Positions 15,623-24,090 of a stretch of DNA of 33,005 nt are shown here, in pieces. Source of the stretch: Salinisphaera sp. G21_0 (GTDB lineage Bacteria; Pseudomonadota; Gammaproteobacteria; Pseudomonadales; Endozoicomonadaceae). The stretch covers positions 1 to 33,005 of the forward strand of contig NZ_JAGHQW010000059.1 in NCBI RefSeq assembly GCF_017744115.1. The letters run 5' to 3'. Positions within the stretch are counted from its first letter, which is position 1; each line of letters begins with the position of its first letter. The notes beneath the pieces are model-generated. The model worked only from the letters and a program-made list of their open reading frames with translations, was not told the origin of the DNA and did not search any database. The position numbers and the translations under genes were made by a program.

Positions 15623-16695
15623 TGCTAAGAATTGATATTCAGCTGCCCCGGGACCGCTTTGTTCTTGGTGTTGATGAGTCACTGGATACCGATAACACCT
15701 GGGCCATTATGGGGCGTTCCGGGTGTGGTAAAACTTCACTCCTGAGAACCATCGCGGGTTTGGAAAGTCATGCCAGGGGGCGGCTTCAGTTTAATAATGA
15801 AATCTGGCAGGACTCGGAACAGGGAATATGGGTTCCGCCGGAGCAACGGGGCATTGGCTATATATTTCAGGAAGCCAGGCTGTTTCCCCATCTGGATGTT
15901 ATGGAAAACCTCCGGTTTGCCTTGAGGCGGGCGAGTGGCAATGTTGCCATGCCGTCATTATCCGAGGTGGTTGAGCAGCTCGATATTGTCCACCTATTGG
16001 GGCGCACGGTTGATAAACTGTCTGGCGGTGAGAAGCAGCGTGTGGCCATTGCCCGCACCTTATTAAGTGCACCCCGTCTTCTATTAATGGATGAGCCTCT
16101 GGCGTCATTGGACTGGTCATCAAAAACAAGCATTCTTCCCTGTTTGAGAAATATCCATCAGCACTTTGAAATACCGGTGGTTATGGTGAGTCATGCCCGT
16201 GAAGAGGTGGCAAGGCTGGCTGATAAACTGCTGCTTATTGATCAGGGGCAGGTGGTATCCCGAGGCGAGTGTCGTCAATTACTCAGTCGGCCAGGTTCTT
16301 TATTAACCCGGGATGACTGTGCACTGTCGATTCTGGAAGTGCAGGTGGGCAGCCACGATCACGAATATGGTTTCACCGAGCTGTTATTGGGTGGTCAGAA
16401 ATTGCTGGTCAATCAGCTTTCATCGCTGCCGGGAACCGACCTGCGAGTGATATTGCCAGCTCATGAAGTCAGTATCGTGGTGGAAGATATCCACTGCACA
16501 AGTGTTCAGAATCGAGTGGCAACAACGATTCAGGCTATTCAGGAAATGGATTCCAAAAATGTCATGCTGTTTATGGCGGCGGAAGGGCAGACATTGTTGG
16601 CGCTGGTCACCAGAAGAGCGCTGGGGTTATTGAATCTGTCGGTGGGGCAACGTGTTTTTGCCCATTTTAAAGGGTCCTGTCTGGATGTTATCTAA
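15622..16695 (+). CDS. modC: molybdate ABC transporter ATP-binding protein ModC (357 aa)
   Basis: This is the ATPase that drives molybdate import. It shows Walker A GRSGCGKTSLL (31-41), the Q-loop region GYIFQEARLFPHLDV, the ABC signature LSGGEKQRVAIARTLL, Walker B LLLMDEPLASLD, and the H-loop VMVSHAREEVARLAD. The C-terminal third (about 290-357) is a TOBE/Mop-type molybdate-binding domain (VATTIQAIQEMDSKNVMLF...). The length matches ModC (about 352). It is the last gene of the run; a hairpin terminator lies about 290 bases downstream, shared with the convergent cold-shock gene. Confidence 0.97.
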   Translation: MLRIDIQLPRDRFVLGVDESLDTDNTWAIMGRSGCGKTSLLRTIAGLESHARGRLQFNNEIWQDSEQGIWVPPEQRGIGYIFQEARLFPHLDVMENLRFALRRASGNVAMPSLSEVVEQLDIVHLLGRTVDKLSGGEKQRVAIARTLLSAPRLLLMDEPLASLDWSSKTSILPCLRNIHQHFEIPVVMVSHAREEVARLADKLLLIDQGQVVSRGECRQLLSRPGSLLTRDDCALSILEVQVGSHDHEYGFTELLLGGQKLLVNQLSSLPGTDLRVILPAHEVSIVVEDIHCTSVQNRVATTIQAIQEMDSKNVMLFMAAEGQTLLALVTRRALGLLNLSVGQRVFAHFKGSCLDVI

Positions 16696-16832
16696 TACTG
16701 TTGACAGGTGTCTGATACTCAACGAAGGAGCGGTTTGGAATAGAAGTGTATGTTAACTTTTGACAAAGGTTTCAAGTAGAAAAAGTAAAATGGTCCCATC
16801 AGGTTTTTCTTCTGTCGTTAGTATTGGGTCAA

Positions 16833-16949
16833 ATGAAACCGTATTTTGATTCCATTAATCCGACCGTTATTGGATGGGCACTTCTGTGCGTTATTGTATC
16901 GTTTTGGAACTCTTTTCTACCAATAGGCTGTGCAGTGCTACTGGTTTGA
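16833..16949 (+). CDS. possible small hydrophobic protein (38 aa)
   Basis: ATG 16833 opens a 38-codon frame whose product is MKPYFDSINPTVIG followed by a strongly hydrophobic helix (WALLCVIVSFW..., ending VLLV). It fits a single-span small membrane protein between modC and the terminator. GGG lies only four bases before the ATG and no clean promoter could be defined: TTGACA at 16760 and TAAAAT at 16786 are 20 bases apart, which is too far. Chance is a real alternative at this length. The rest of the 16696-17031 gap holds the hairpins listed separately. Confidence 0.3.
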   Translation: MKPYFDSINPTVIGWALLCVIVSFWNSFLPIGCAVLLV

Positions 16950-16980
16950 TTTCCTCAAGAGGGCTGGATTAACCCATAAA

Positions 16981-17007
16981 AAAAGAGCACCTTATGGTGC
17001 TCTTTTT
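16981..17007. terminator. bidirectional intrinsic terminator
   Basis: AAAAGAGCACC and GGTGCTCTTTTT form an 11-base stem with a TTAT loop. A-runs on one side and T-runs on the other make it work in both directions, ending the reverse cold-shock gene and any forward transcript from modC. Confidence 0.9.
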
Positions 17008-17010
17008 CTG

Positions 17011-17029
17011 TTTTCCCGAAAAGGGAAAA
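17011..17029. terminator. second hairpin just after the cold-shock gene
   Basis: TTTTCCC and GGGAAAA pair around a GAAAA loop, directly beyond the cold-shock stop and before the main terminator. It may protect the 3' end of the messenger rather than terminate by itself. Confidence 0.5.
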
Positions 17030-17031
17030 GC

Positions 17032-17241
17032 TTATACTTTCTCTACGTTGGCAGCCTGAAGGCCTTTCTGGCCCTGCTCAACATCAAAGGTCACAGCCTG
17101 ACCTTCAGCGAGAGTTTTGAAGCCGTCACCAATGATGGCACGGAAGTGAACGAAAACGTCTGGACCGCCGTTATCCTGAGCGATAAAGCCAAAGCCTTTC
17201 TCTTCACTGAACCACTTTACCGTTCCGGTCGATTTAGACAT
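17032..17241 (-). CDS. cold-shock protein, CspA family (69 aa)
   Basis: This is a single-domain nucleic-acid chaperone. It begins [20 protein letters not shown] with RNP1 (KGFGFI, 15-20), then RNP2 (VFVHF, 29-33), and closes with the family-typical [28 protein letters not shown] lies seven bases before the ATG. The upstream 320 bases have no ORF, so a long, structured 5' leader like that of cspA genes is possible. The paralogue (cspA, cspC, cspD and so on) cannot be told apart here. Confidence 0.97.
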   Translation of the reverse strand: MSKSTGTVKWFSEEKGFGFIAQDNGGPDVFVHFRAIIGDGFKTLAEGQAVTFDVEQGQKGLQAANVEKV

Positions 17242-17561
17242 GCAATGTCTCCTGAATATTTCTATAAAAATGCGTTGTACACGCGTTGAGCCAATGTGTA
17301 GTCACATCTTCATATATCTATTTAAGAGTAAAGCAATTAAAGCAACATAACTTAAACTAAGAAGTGGTGTGACGATCAGGAAGTACTCAAAAAGTAAAAC
17401 GATTTTTCGTTCTTCTCAATAATGGCCAATAGGAACTCTAATAGCTGTCCGAAGGGATGTCAAAGATTTTATCAAGTTTGTGAAAAACAAATTATCGGAG
17501 GAATTTTAACCGGAAATCAGGGGTTGGAAGACCCGCTTGGATAGGAAATTAATGCTTTGAT
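17242..17561. other. intergenic leader region of the cold-shock gene
   Basis: These 320 bases between the NYN gene end and the cold-shock start are AT-rich with no credible ORF. TTGCTT-type and TATAT-type boxes occur near 17315-17345 on the reverse strand, but the spacing is poor. A long cold-shock leader is likely by analogy; I cannot fold it by eye with confidence. Confidence 0.35.
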
Positions 17562-18089
17562 TTATATAGTGTTTGTTACTTTTTGTTGACTGTTTTTCGC
17601 ACTCTTGATTGGCAGTAACAGGTCATGGGTAATTGGAATAAAGTGACTGGACGATTGAATCAGGGAAGATGCTGTCAGCGCCTCAACACTGTATACCTCA
17701 GTCTGCCGACCAAAATCCTGTTGCACCTTTTGCAACAGCAGGTCAAAGTCACCATCACCGGAAGCGAGGGCAATGGTATCGACCTCGGGTGCCCAGCTCA
17801 TAACATCCAGCGTTATCCCGACATCCCAGTCACCCTTTGAGGTGCCATCGCTTCTTTGAATATAGGGTTTCAGCTTTACTTCAAAGCCAATGGCTCGAAG
17901 AATATCCTGGAATTGCCGCTGTTTTGGATCTCCGCGATCAATCGCGTAGGCGATGGCCTTGGTGATCTTTCTGCCTTTACTGACAAGCGCCCAGAATGCG
18001 TTGTAGTCAAAGTGACTGTTATAGAACTGTCGGGTGGTGTAATAGATGTTCTGCACATCAACAAACAGCGCAACACGATTTTCAGCCAT
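17562..18089 (-). CDS. NYN-domain (LabA/DUF88-like) protein (175 aa)
   Basis: This has a PIN-like NYN fold, a family of putative metal-dependent ribonucleases. The acidic residues expected at the active site are visible: D11 and N14 in ALFVDVQNIYY, KGDWDVGITLDVM (about 86-97) and the ASGDGDFDLLLQ block (109-120). The C-terminal 30 residues are polar and probably unstructured. Its ATG overlaps the end of the TVP38-like gene by eight bases, so the two are translated from one message. The RNA target is unknown. Confidence 0.9.
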   Translation of the reverse strand: MAENRVALFVDVQNIYYTTRQFYNSHFDYNAFWALVSKGRKITKAIAYAIDRGDPKQRQFQDILRAIGFEVKLKPYIQRSDGTSKGDWDVGITLDVMSWAPEVDTIALASGDGDFDLLLQKVQQDFGRQTEVYSVEALTASSLIQSSSHFIPITHDLLLPIKSAKNSQQKVTNTI

Positions 18090-18879
18090 AGGTTTTTGTT
18101 TCCCCGCGTTTGCTTGCCGACTGTCTCATTATGATGGTGGATGATGCTTTCTGGGCAAGATAAAGCAATCCGCCAATGGAAAGAATCGATGCTATCACCA
18201 TGACTATAACGGACAGATTACCTTGCGTCGGGTTGTTCAGTAAAGAGATCAGGTCTCTTGCCTGCATACCTGCCCAAAGGGCAAACAGCGTTCTGGGTAA
18301 CATGCCAATAAAGCCAGCGATCAGGAATGCAGGAAGGCGGATCCCAATTACGGGTAACACCAGGTTCATTAATGAAAAGGGCAGGACCGGGGATATCCGG
18401 GTCAGAACGACCAGCGGCCACTGATGATGTTGAAGCTCCTCCAGAATCAGATGTATTCGGGAGTTCGGCGGGAGTGTCCGCATCAGCTTCCCATGATCCA
18501 GTGATTTCCCGACCAGATAACCGAGGACAGATGCTGCCGGGTAGGAAATCAGGATATAGAAAAGCGCTGTCCACCCGAGAAAATAGCCACTGATCAGGGC
18601 AATAAGCGTAGACGGTGTCAGGGCCAGCGCCATGGTCAGGGCGCTGGCTGAAAAGAGCCAGGCCCACTGGCTGATGGATAGCGTGTCAAGCGTGTCCTGC
18701 CAGGTGATCGCCAGTGTGGTGACCAGGGTGCTGCCAAAGAGGGAGGTAATACTGAGCAGGCCCATCAATGAGAGTATCTGACGATTCTTTCTGAAAAAAG
18801 AGCCTCGCAAGAAAGCGCTACGAAACAATAAGCAATTCACTGGAAAAGACTGGCCGCTGCCTGTAAAACCCACAAGCAT
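18082..18879 (-). CDS. TVP38/TMEM64 (SNARE-associated/DedA-like) membrane protein (about 265 aa)
   Basis: This is a multi-span inner-membrane protein of the VTT/DedA-like family, implicated elsewhere in lipid transport. Key segments are TPSTLIALISGYFLGW, SYPAASVLGYLVGKSL, VVLTRISPVLPFSLMNLVLPVIGI (the conserved re-entrant R-x-SP-x-x-PF motif) and FIGMLPRTLFALWAG, then a last helix and a basic tail. The frame is open to 19044, but that part overlaps the upstream regulator gene and does not look like protein. ATG 18879 (42 bases after regA) or ATG 18765 (MGLLSITSLFG, family-typical length) are the real candidates. It is coupled to the NYN gene downstream. Confidence 0.88.
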   Translation of the reverse strand: MLVGFTGSGQSFPVNCLLFRSAFLRGSFFRKNRQILSLMGLLSITSLFGSTLVTTLAITWQDTLDTLSISQWAWLFSASALTMALALTPSTLIALISGYFLGWTALFYILISYPAASVLGYLVGKSLDHGKLMRTLPPNSRIHLILEELQHHQWPLVVLTRISPVLPFSLMNLVLPVIGIRLPAFLIAGFIGMLPRTLFALWAGMQARDLISLLNNPTQGNLSVIVMVIASILSIGGLLYLAQKASSTIIMRQSASKRGETKTYG

Positions 18880-18920
18880 AATGGCTACGACAGAGAAGAG
18901 GCAATAATGCTTACATAATT

Positions 18921-19478
18921 TCAGCGGGAGCCTGATCGTTTGTTGAGTTTTCGCTGCAGTGTCCTGCGATGCATGCCCAGGCTTCGGGCGGCGGCAGAGA
19001 TATTGCCATTGTGCTCCAGAAGGACTTTTTGCAGATACTCCCATTCCAGCTGGTAAACCGGCATTCTTGTTTCCGGGATGACAGGGCCGGGTTCATGAGG
19101 CTGCTGGCTGATATTGAGTGCCGAGAGTATCTGTAAGGTATCCACCGGCTTGCAGAGATAGTCTTTAGCCCCAAGTTTGATGGCGCTGACTGCGGTGGCA
19201 ATGCTGGCATACCCAGTTAGTACGATGATTTCAATATCAGGATTGACGTTGCGTAACAGTGAAATAAGCCGGAGGCCGCTCTCACTGCCGATTTTCAGAT
19301 CAACAACCGCACTTGCCGGGCAGTGTTGTTGTTGCAGGGTGGTCGCCTTACCGATGGTGTCTGCCGTAATGGGGTTGAATCCCCTTTTTCTGAGTGAGGT
19401 GGCAAGGGTGTGTAACAGGGTCTGGTCATCATCGGCAATCAAAATAGTCGGTAACTCCAGGGCTTTTCCGGGGTTCAT
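18921..19478 (-). CDS. regA: RegA/PrrA/ActR-type response regulator (185 aa)
   Basis: This is the DNA-binding partner of the RegB redox kinase. The receiver domain shows the acidic triad (ADDD, 15-18), phospho-acceptor D60 (AVVDLKIGSESGL), T88 (IVLTGYAS) and K110 (YLCKPVD). A linker leads to a Fis-type helix-turn-helix (GNISAAARSLGMHRRTLQRKLNKR, about 158-181, split by family into ISAAARSLGMH and RRTLQRKL), the RegA hallmark. The frame is open to 19532, but ATG 19478 (MNPGKALELP) lies just after the regB stop and fits the family length of about 180. regB lies immediately upstream, so both are co-transcribed. Confidence 0.95.
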   Translation of the reverse strand: MNPGKALELPTILIADDDQTLLHTLATSLRKRGFNPITADTIGKATTLQQQHCPASAVVDLKIGSESGLRLISLLRNVNPDIEIIVLTGYASIATAVSAIKLGAKDYLCKPVDTLQILSALNISQQPHEPGPVIPETRMPVYQLEWEYLQKVLLEHNGNISAAARSLGMHRRTLQRKLNKRSGSR

Positions 19479-19485
19479 TGTCGCT

Positions 19486-20802
19486 TTATGGTTCCTGTTC
19501 TGGTTGGCCGGTGATGGGAAGTTGGACTTCAATCAAGCTTCCCCCGCAGGTTAGAGGGCGCATCTGTATCAGACCTCCCAGCCGTTCAATACTGGCCTGA
19601 CTGAGTAGCAAACCAATCCCGAGGCCATCTTCTTTTAAGCTATAAGGCGTCCTTGATAAGGTGGTTGAGTTCCCTTCTTTTATAGGGACTGAGCTTTTTC
19701 CGGGTCTGTCCTGGGCTTCCGGGAAGCCCGTTCCTTTATCCAGAATCTGTAGGGTCAGGTTTTGGCGGTTCTGAATCACGTGCAGTGAAACCTGGCCCGG
19801 GCTGGCATCTTCTGCATTATCAAGTAATGACGTGATTGCCTGATACAGTGTCAGATCACAGGGAATAGATACTGAAACAGGCCATTGAGCGGCGTTGTAA
19901 TGAAGCTCGGATTCAGGTCTGATCAGCTGCCATTTTTGGATGACCTTAGCCAGAAAATCCTGGCTATCGATACTCTCAATACCTTTATATTGGCTTTCCG
20001 ATACCAACTGTTGCAGCCTTTTCTTGCATTCATCGATCTGATCCCGGAGAAATATCAAACGTTCAGCCAGTGCGCTGCCCTGGTATTCCTCCTGCAGATC
20101 CCTGAGCACAATGGCCATTGTGGTCAGTGGCGTTCCCAGTTCATGGGCTGCACCCGCTGCCTGAAGGGCAATGGCAAGAATGCTTTCATCTCTCAGCTGA
20201 CGTTCTCTGCTGATGGCTATATCCCTTTGCTGTTTTCTCAGGGCTGATGCCATCAGTTCGACAAAGTAATTGATAAGAAAGGCACTCAGCACAAACGTTA
20301 GCCACATGCCAAGCAAATGAATGTCGATCATCAGCTGCTGTTCTGGCAAGTGAAGCATCGAACCGGGGCCGGATGGAACGTACCATTTCATCAGCAGGGT
20401 ATAGAGCAGCGTTGCAGTGAATGTCACGCCCCAGCTGTATTTGCCCGGCAGCAGTGCAGCGCCGATACAGACAGTGATCAAATAGGTCGATACCAGTGGG
20501 TTGGTATAACCACCACTAAAGAATAACAGCGTACTCTGGGAAAAAAGGTCCAGCAGCAGTTGAACAAAGAACTCCTGATCGCTAACGTGTCTTTTGACCA
20601 CATATAACCGAATGACAGTGCCAATAATCATCAGCAAGGTGATTAAACAGGCCAGAACAAGGCCGGTTATCTGGATGTCAAAATGGCGGCTGGCCAGGAA
20701 AAAGGCCATACCCTCAACAGCAATCAGGGTTCCACGGAGCCAGCACAGGCGCTTGAGGTTCTCTGCACCAATCGAGAGGTTGGGTGTTGTGTTCGTCGTC
20801 AT
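19486..20802 (-). CDS. regB: RegB/PrrB-type redox sensor histidine kinase (438 aa)
   Basis: This is a membrane redox kinase. From ATG 20802 (MTTNTTPNLS) there are about six membrane helices, including the conserved quinone-site segment SGGYTNPLVSTYLI (96-109). The H-box is GAAHELGTPLTTM with H220, and a cysteine at 259 (DQIDECKKRL) matches the position of the redox-active cysteine of Rhodobacter RegB. N-box (LLDNAEDAS, N329), DKGTGFPE and GLGIGLLLSQ complete the ATPase domain. A polar 25-residue insertion lies between the last two (about 364-390). The frame is open to 20910, but duplicated copies of the 5' end support 20802. Fragments of this gene recur upstream at 22.4 and 24.1-24.4 kb. Confidence 0.94.
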   Translation of the reverse strand: MTTNTTPNLSIGAENLKRLCWLRGTLIAVEGMAFFLASRHFDIQITGLVLACLITLLMIIGTVIRLYVVKRHVSDQEFFVQLLLDLFSQSTLLFFSGGYTNPLVSTYLITVCIGAALLPGKYSWGVTFTATLLYTLLMKWYVPSGPGSMLHLPEQQLMIDIHLLGMWLTFVLSAFLINYFVELMASALRKQQRDIAISRERQLRDESILAIALQAAGAAHELGTPLTTMAIVLRDLQEEYQGSALAERLIFLRDQIDECKKRLQQLVSESQYKGIESIDSQDFLAKVIQKWQLIRPESELHYNAAQWPVSVSIPCDLTLYQAITSLLDNAEDASPGQVSLHVIQNRQNLTLQILDKGTGFPEAQDRPGKSSVPIKEGNSTTLSRTPYSLKEDGLGIGLLLSQASIERLGGLIQMRPLTCGGSLIEVQLPITGQPEQEP

Positions 20803-20869
20803 TAAGGCTGCATTGGTGTGCTCATATTGAATACCCTTAGACTCGAAAATTCGTTTTTTTATCCCCCTG

Positions 20870-22372
20870 TCAGGGATTTTCAATGTCATCCTCTGCATCT
20901 GTGCTCTCAATGGAAACCCAAATACTTTTTAGCTTTAATGAATGCACGGTCTTCCGATCAGAAAGCAGCTCATCTGTCTGGATACAAATAGTTTCTGCCT
21001 TTGCTTTCCGATCAACGATTTTCTCTCGCAATGCGTTTTCGCCCCATGAGTTGTGATAATCCATTTCCATTAACAGGTCACCGAGTGACGTCATGATGAG
21101 CGAATGCATGTTGATCATTGGGAAATAAGAGTCTTTTCCCGGAAGGATTTCTTCCTGCACAGCTTTCTTATGCCATTCCACCTCCTTATGGATTAACTGC
21201 TTACTGATTTCTTCCTGTTTAATTTTCAGTTCTTCCAAGGTACTGGTATTTTCCAGCTGCATCAGTTCATCATACACAATGGCTTGCCTGACCAGGCCCG
21301 AACAATCAGTCATGTATTGTTCAGAGAATGCCAATCGACTGATCGCTTTATTAATGGCAACAGAGAGAGTGGGGCACCCTTGCGGGCAGGTACTCAACTC
21401 CTCGATGACCGATTGACAAAACTCTATAGCCTTTTGGTAAGGAGCCATAAAAAAATCCGCTTTCCGTAACGATTTGACCACCCCCTCATTTTCAATGCTT
21501 GTTGATTGGCCAACGTTAACAGCCCGATCAATCATTGCCTGATACTTCGTTTCAATAAGCTCAGTACCTTGCAGCATGGGTAGTTTGGTATCAGCAGGCC
21601 TGATGAGAATCAGGTGATTTTTGTCCGTCGGTGAATAAACGGAAGAGACATAAGCTGCCTGGGAAACCTGGCCAGTTTCGATGATGGGACACTGCAGTAA
21701 ATCATGGTCGACTAAATGTTTGTATTCAGGGAGCTGCTTGTCTGAGATTGACAGATCGAAGCAATGAAGTGTTACACCGAAAGTGCCGCTGTAATTGATA
21801 TTGAAAACAGGCTGGATTCCCCCCCATAGTGTTTTATACGTATCATACCTCTCCCCATGCATACAGAAAAATCCAAGTTTTGCCAATTCCGCTATACGTT
21901 CATCACATAATTCAGGATGCATAGGCTTATTGGAATGATCAAACGATTGACGCCTGTTCTGCTCACCAACCTCTCCGAGCGTTTGGTATTTATTGTCACT
22001 AACCACGACAGCAACATGCCTGTTTGCCAGGGATTTCAGGGGGATTGGTTCACAGTGGCTAAAAATCTCTGCGGGCATAAATCGGAGATCCGGATTGAGG
22101 TGGATCATTTCTGTGTTTACCACTTTGAGCGTATGCTCATAATAATCCAAATCTCCAAATAAATTTTCTCCCCCGGCAGAAACCATGCGAATAGTCGGAT
22201 TGGCAAAGTAGGCTGTTTTCTCTGGCACCGGAATCGATTTAATAAAACGACTTTGGTCACATAGTTTATTCCTAAACCCTTTACCCTCCGTAAACTTGCC
22301 AGGAGGGCTGCTGTAGGGCGCACCAAAAGTGGTGCCATTGGCAAGCAGGTTGATATTCATTTTCATCCCCAT
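20870..22372 (-). CDS. unknown-family protein, tandem paralogue A (500 aa)
   Basis: Intact ORF, first of three related genes and the one next to intact regB. Conserved blocks shared with B and C are NGTTFG near the start, HLNPDLRFMPAEIFSHC (about 95-111), SDNKYQTLGEVGEQNRRQSF, IIETGQVSQAAYVSSVYSPT, IRPADTKLPMLQGTELIETKY, and a helical C-terminal third with a charged coiled-coil-like stretch (LEELKIKQEEISKQLIHKEV). It differs from B and C mainly at about 20-85 and 165-215. There is no signal peptide, membrane helix or safe catalytic motif. Three ATGs lie close together (MGMKMN); GGGGA stands six bases before the third, so the true start may be MNINL. Function unknown; a host-directed role is only a guess. 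Confidence 0.85.
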   Translation of the reverse strand: MGMKMNINLLANGTTFGAPYSSPPGKFTEGKGFRNKLCDQSRFIKSIPVPEKTAYFANPTIRMVSAGGENLFGDLDYYEHTLKVVNTEMIHLNPDLRFMPAEIFSHCEPIPLKSLANRHVAVVVSDNKYQTLGEVGEQNRRQSFDHSNKPMHPELCDERIAELAKLGFFCMHGERYDTYKTLWGGIQPVFNINYSGTFGVTLHCFDLSISDKQLPEYKHLVDHDLLQCPIIETGQVSQAAYVSSVYSPTDKNHLILIRPADTKLPMLQGTELIETKYQAMIDRAVNVGQSTSIENEGVVKSLRKADFFMAPYQKAIEFCQSVIEELSTCPQGCPTLSVAINKAISRLAFSEQYMTDCSGLVRQAIVYDELMQLENTSTLEELKIKQEEISKQLIHKEVEWHKKAVQEEILPGKDSYFPMINMHSLIMTSLGDLLMEMDYHNSWGENALREKIVDRKAKAETICIQTDELLSDRKTVHSLKLKSIWVSIESTDAEDDIENP

Positions 22373-22436
22373 CTGTTGCTATTTATGTTGAGACTTGACA
22401 GGCGTTTTCCCGGGAGGCTGTCCTGTTTTCCGTCTC

Positions 22437-22512
22437 TTCTCAGGGCTGAGGGTTCGACAAAGTAATTGATTAGAAAGGCACTCAGCACAAATGTTAGCCA
22501 CATGCCAGGCAA
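22437..22512 (-). pseudogene. regB fragment 1 (about 75 bases)
   Basis: This sequence between paralogues A and B matches regB codons around residues 163-187 (the GMWLTFVLSAFLINYF region), joined at one side directly to the stop of paralogue B and at the other to the leader of A through TCTTCTCAGGGC. Everything from the regB start to this point has been lost. Confidence 0.88.
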
Positions 22513-22514
22513 AG

Positions 22515-24026
22515 TCAGGGATTTTCAACGTCATCCTCCGCATCTGTGCTCTCAATGGAAACCCAAATATTCTTTAGCTTTAATGAATGAATGGTCTTCC
22601 GATCAGAAAGCAGCTCATCTGTCTGGGTACAAATAGTTTCTGCCTCTGCTTTCCGAGCAACGATTTTCTCTCGCAATGCGTTTTCGCCCCATGAGTTGTG
22701 ATAATCCATTTCCATTAACAGATCACCGAGTGACGTCATGATGAGCGAATGCATGTTGATCATTGGGAAATAAGAGTCTTTTCCCGAAAGGATTTCTTCC
22801 TGCACAGCTTTCTTATGCCATTCCACCTCCTTATGGATTAACTGCTTCCTGATCTCTTCCTGTTTAATTTTCAGTTCTTCCATAGTACTGGTATTTTCCA
22901 GCTGCATCAGTTCATCATACACAATGGCTTGCCTGACCAGGCCCGAACAATCGGTCATGTATTGTTCAGAGAATGCCAATCGACTGATCGCTTTATTAAT
23001 GGCGGCAGAGAGAGTGGGGCACCTTTGCGGGCAGGTAATCAACTCCTCGATGACCGATTGACAAAACATTATAGACTTTTGGTAAGGAGCCATAAAAAAC
23101 TCCGCTTCCCTTAACGATTTGACCACCCCCTCATTTTCAATGCTTGTTGATTGGCCAACGTTAACAGTCCGATCAATCATTGCCTGATACTTCGTTTCGA
23201 TAAGCTCGGTCCCTTGCAGCATGGGGAGTTTGGTATCAGCAGGCCTGATGATAAGCAGGTGATTTTTGTCCGTCGGTGAATAAACGGAAGAGACATAAGC
23301 TGCCTGGGAAACCTGGCCAGTTTCGATGATGGGGTACTGCAATAAATCATGGCCGACTAAATGTTTGTATTCAGGATGTTTGTATTCAGGAAGCTGCTCG
23401 TCTGAGATTAACTCGTCGAAGCAATAAGATCTTACACTGAAACCGTCAATACCATTGATATTGAAAACGGGATGGCTTTCTCCACTATATGCTCCATTCA
23501 CATCATCCCCGGGTACAAGGAAAAATCCAAGTTTTGCTAATTCAGCTATACGTTCATCAGATAATTCAGGATGCCTGGGCGTATTGGAATGATAAAACGA
23601 TTGACGCCTGTTCTGCTCACCAACCTCTCCGAGCGTTAGGTATTTATTGTCACTAACCAAAACAGCAACCCTCCTGTTCGCCAGTTTTTTCAGGGGGATT
23701 GCTTCACAGTGGCTAAAAATCTCAGCGGGCATAAATCGGAGATCCGGATTGAGGCGGATCATTTCTGTGTGTACCACATTGAGCGTACGCACAAAATTAT
23801 AATATCCAGATAAATCCCTTTCATCATAAGGCTCATACACAAACCGATTGGCAAAGTAGGCTGTTTTGACTGGCACCGGAATCGATTGAATAAGACGACT
23901 TCGGTCAAGCCGTATCTTCCTATGCCCTTCACCCTCCGTAAAATTGTGATGAGGTTTGCTACAGGTATAGGGCACGCCAAAAGTGGTGCCATTGGCAAAC
24001 AGGTTGATATTCATTTTCATCCCCAT
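22515..24026 (-). CDS. unknown-family protein, tandem paralogue B (503 aa)
   Basis: Second of the three paralogues, intact. It shares all conserved blocks with A and C; the last 130 residues are identical to C apart from one position (IRKQ against ISKQ). The variable patches have their own sequences (about 20-85: YTCSKPHHNFTEGEGHRK..., and about 165-215: VPGDDVNGAYSGESHPVF). A 15-base internal duplication gives PEYKHPEYKH where A has one PEYKH. The stop is joined almost directly to the short regB fragment 1, so the spacer found after A and C is deleted. Start choice as for A: three clustered ATGs. Confidence 0.85.
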   Translation of the reverse strand: MGMKMNINLFANGTTFGVPYTCSKPHHNFTEGEGHRKIRLDRSRLIQSIPVPVKTAYFANRFVYEPYDERDLSGYYNFVRTLNVVHTEMIRLNPDLRFMPAEIFSHCEAIPLKKLANRRVAVLVSDNKYLTLGEVGEQNRRQSFYHSNTPRHPELSDERIAELAKLGFFLVPGDDVNGAYSGESHPVFNINGIDGFSVRSYCFDELISDEQLPEYKHPEYKHLVGHDLLQYPIIETGQVSQAAYVSSVYSPTDKNHLLIIRPADTKLPMLQGTELIETKYQAMIDRTVNVGQSTSIENEGVVKSLREAEFFMAPYQKSIMFCQSVIEELITCPQRCPTLSAAINKAISRLAFSEQYMTDCSGLVRQAIVYDELMQLENTSTMEELKIKQEEIRKQLIHKEVEWHKKAVQEEILSGKDSYFPMINMHSLIMTSLGDLLMEMDYHNSWGENALREKIVARKAEAETICTQTDELLSDRKTIHSLKLKNIWVSIESTDAEDDVENP

Positions 24027-24090
24027 CTGTTGCTATTCATGTGGAGACTTGACAGGAGTTTTCCCGGGAGGCTGTCCTGTTTTCCGTCTC

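Noticed and set aside
16760-16791. TTGACA and TAAAAT as a promoter before the small ORF
   Set aside because: The spacing of 20 bases is too long for a normal sigma-70 promoter.
18218-18667. 149-codon reverse ORF inside the TVP38 gene
   Set aside because: The main frame has clear membrane helices and the family motif; this frame is an overlap artefact.
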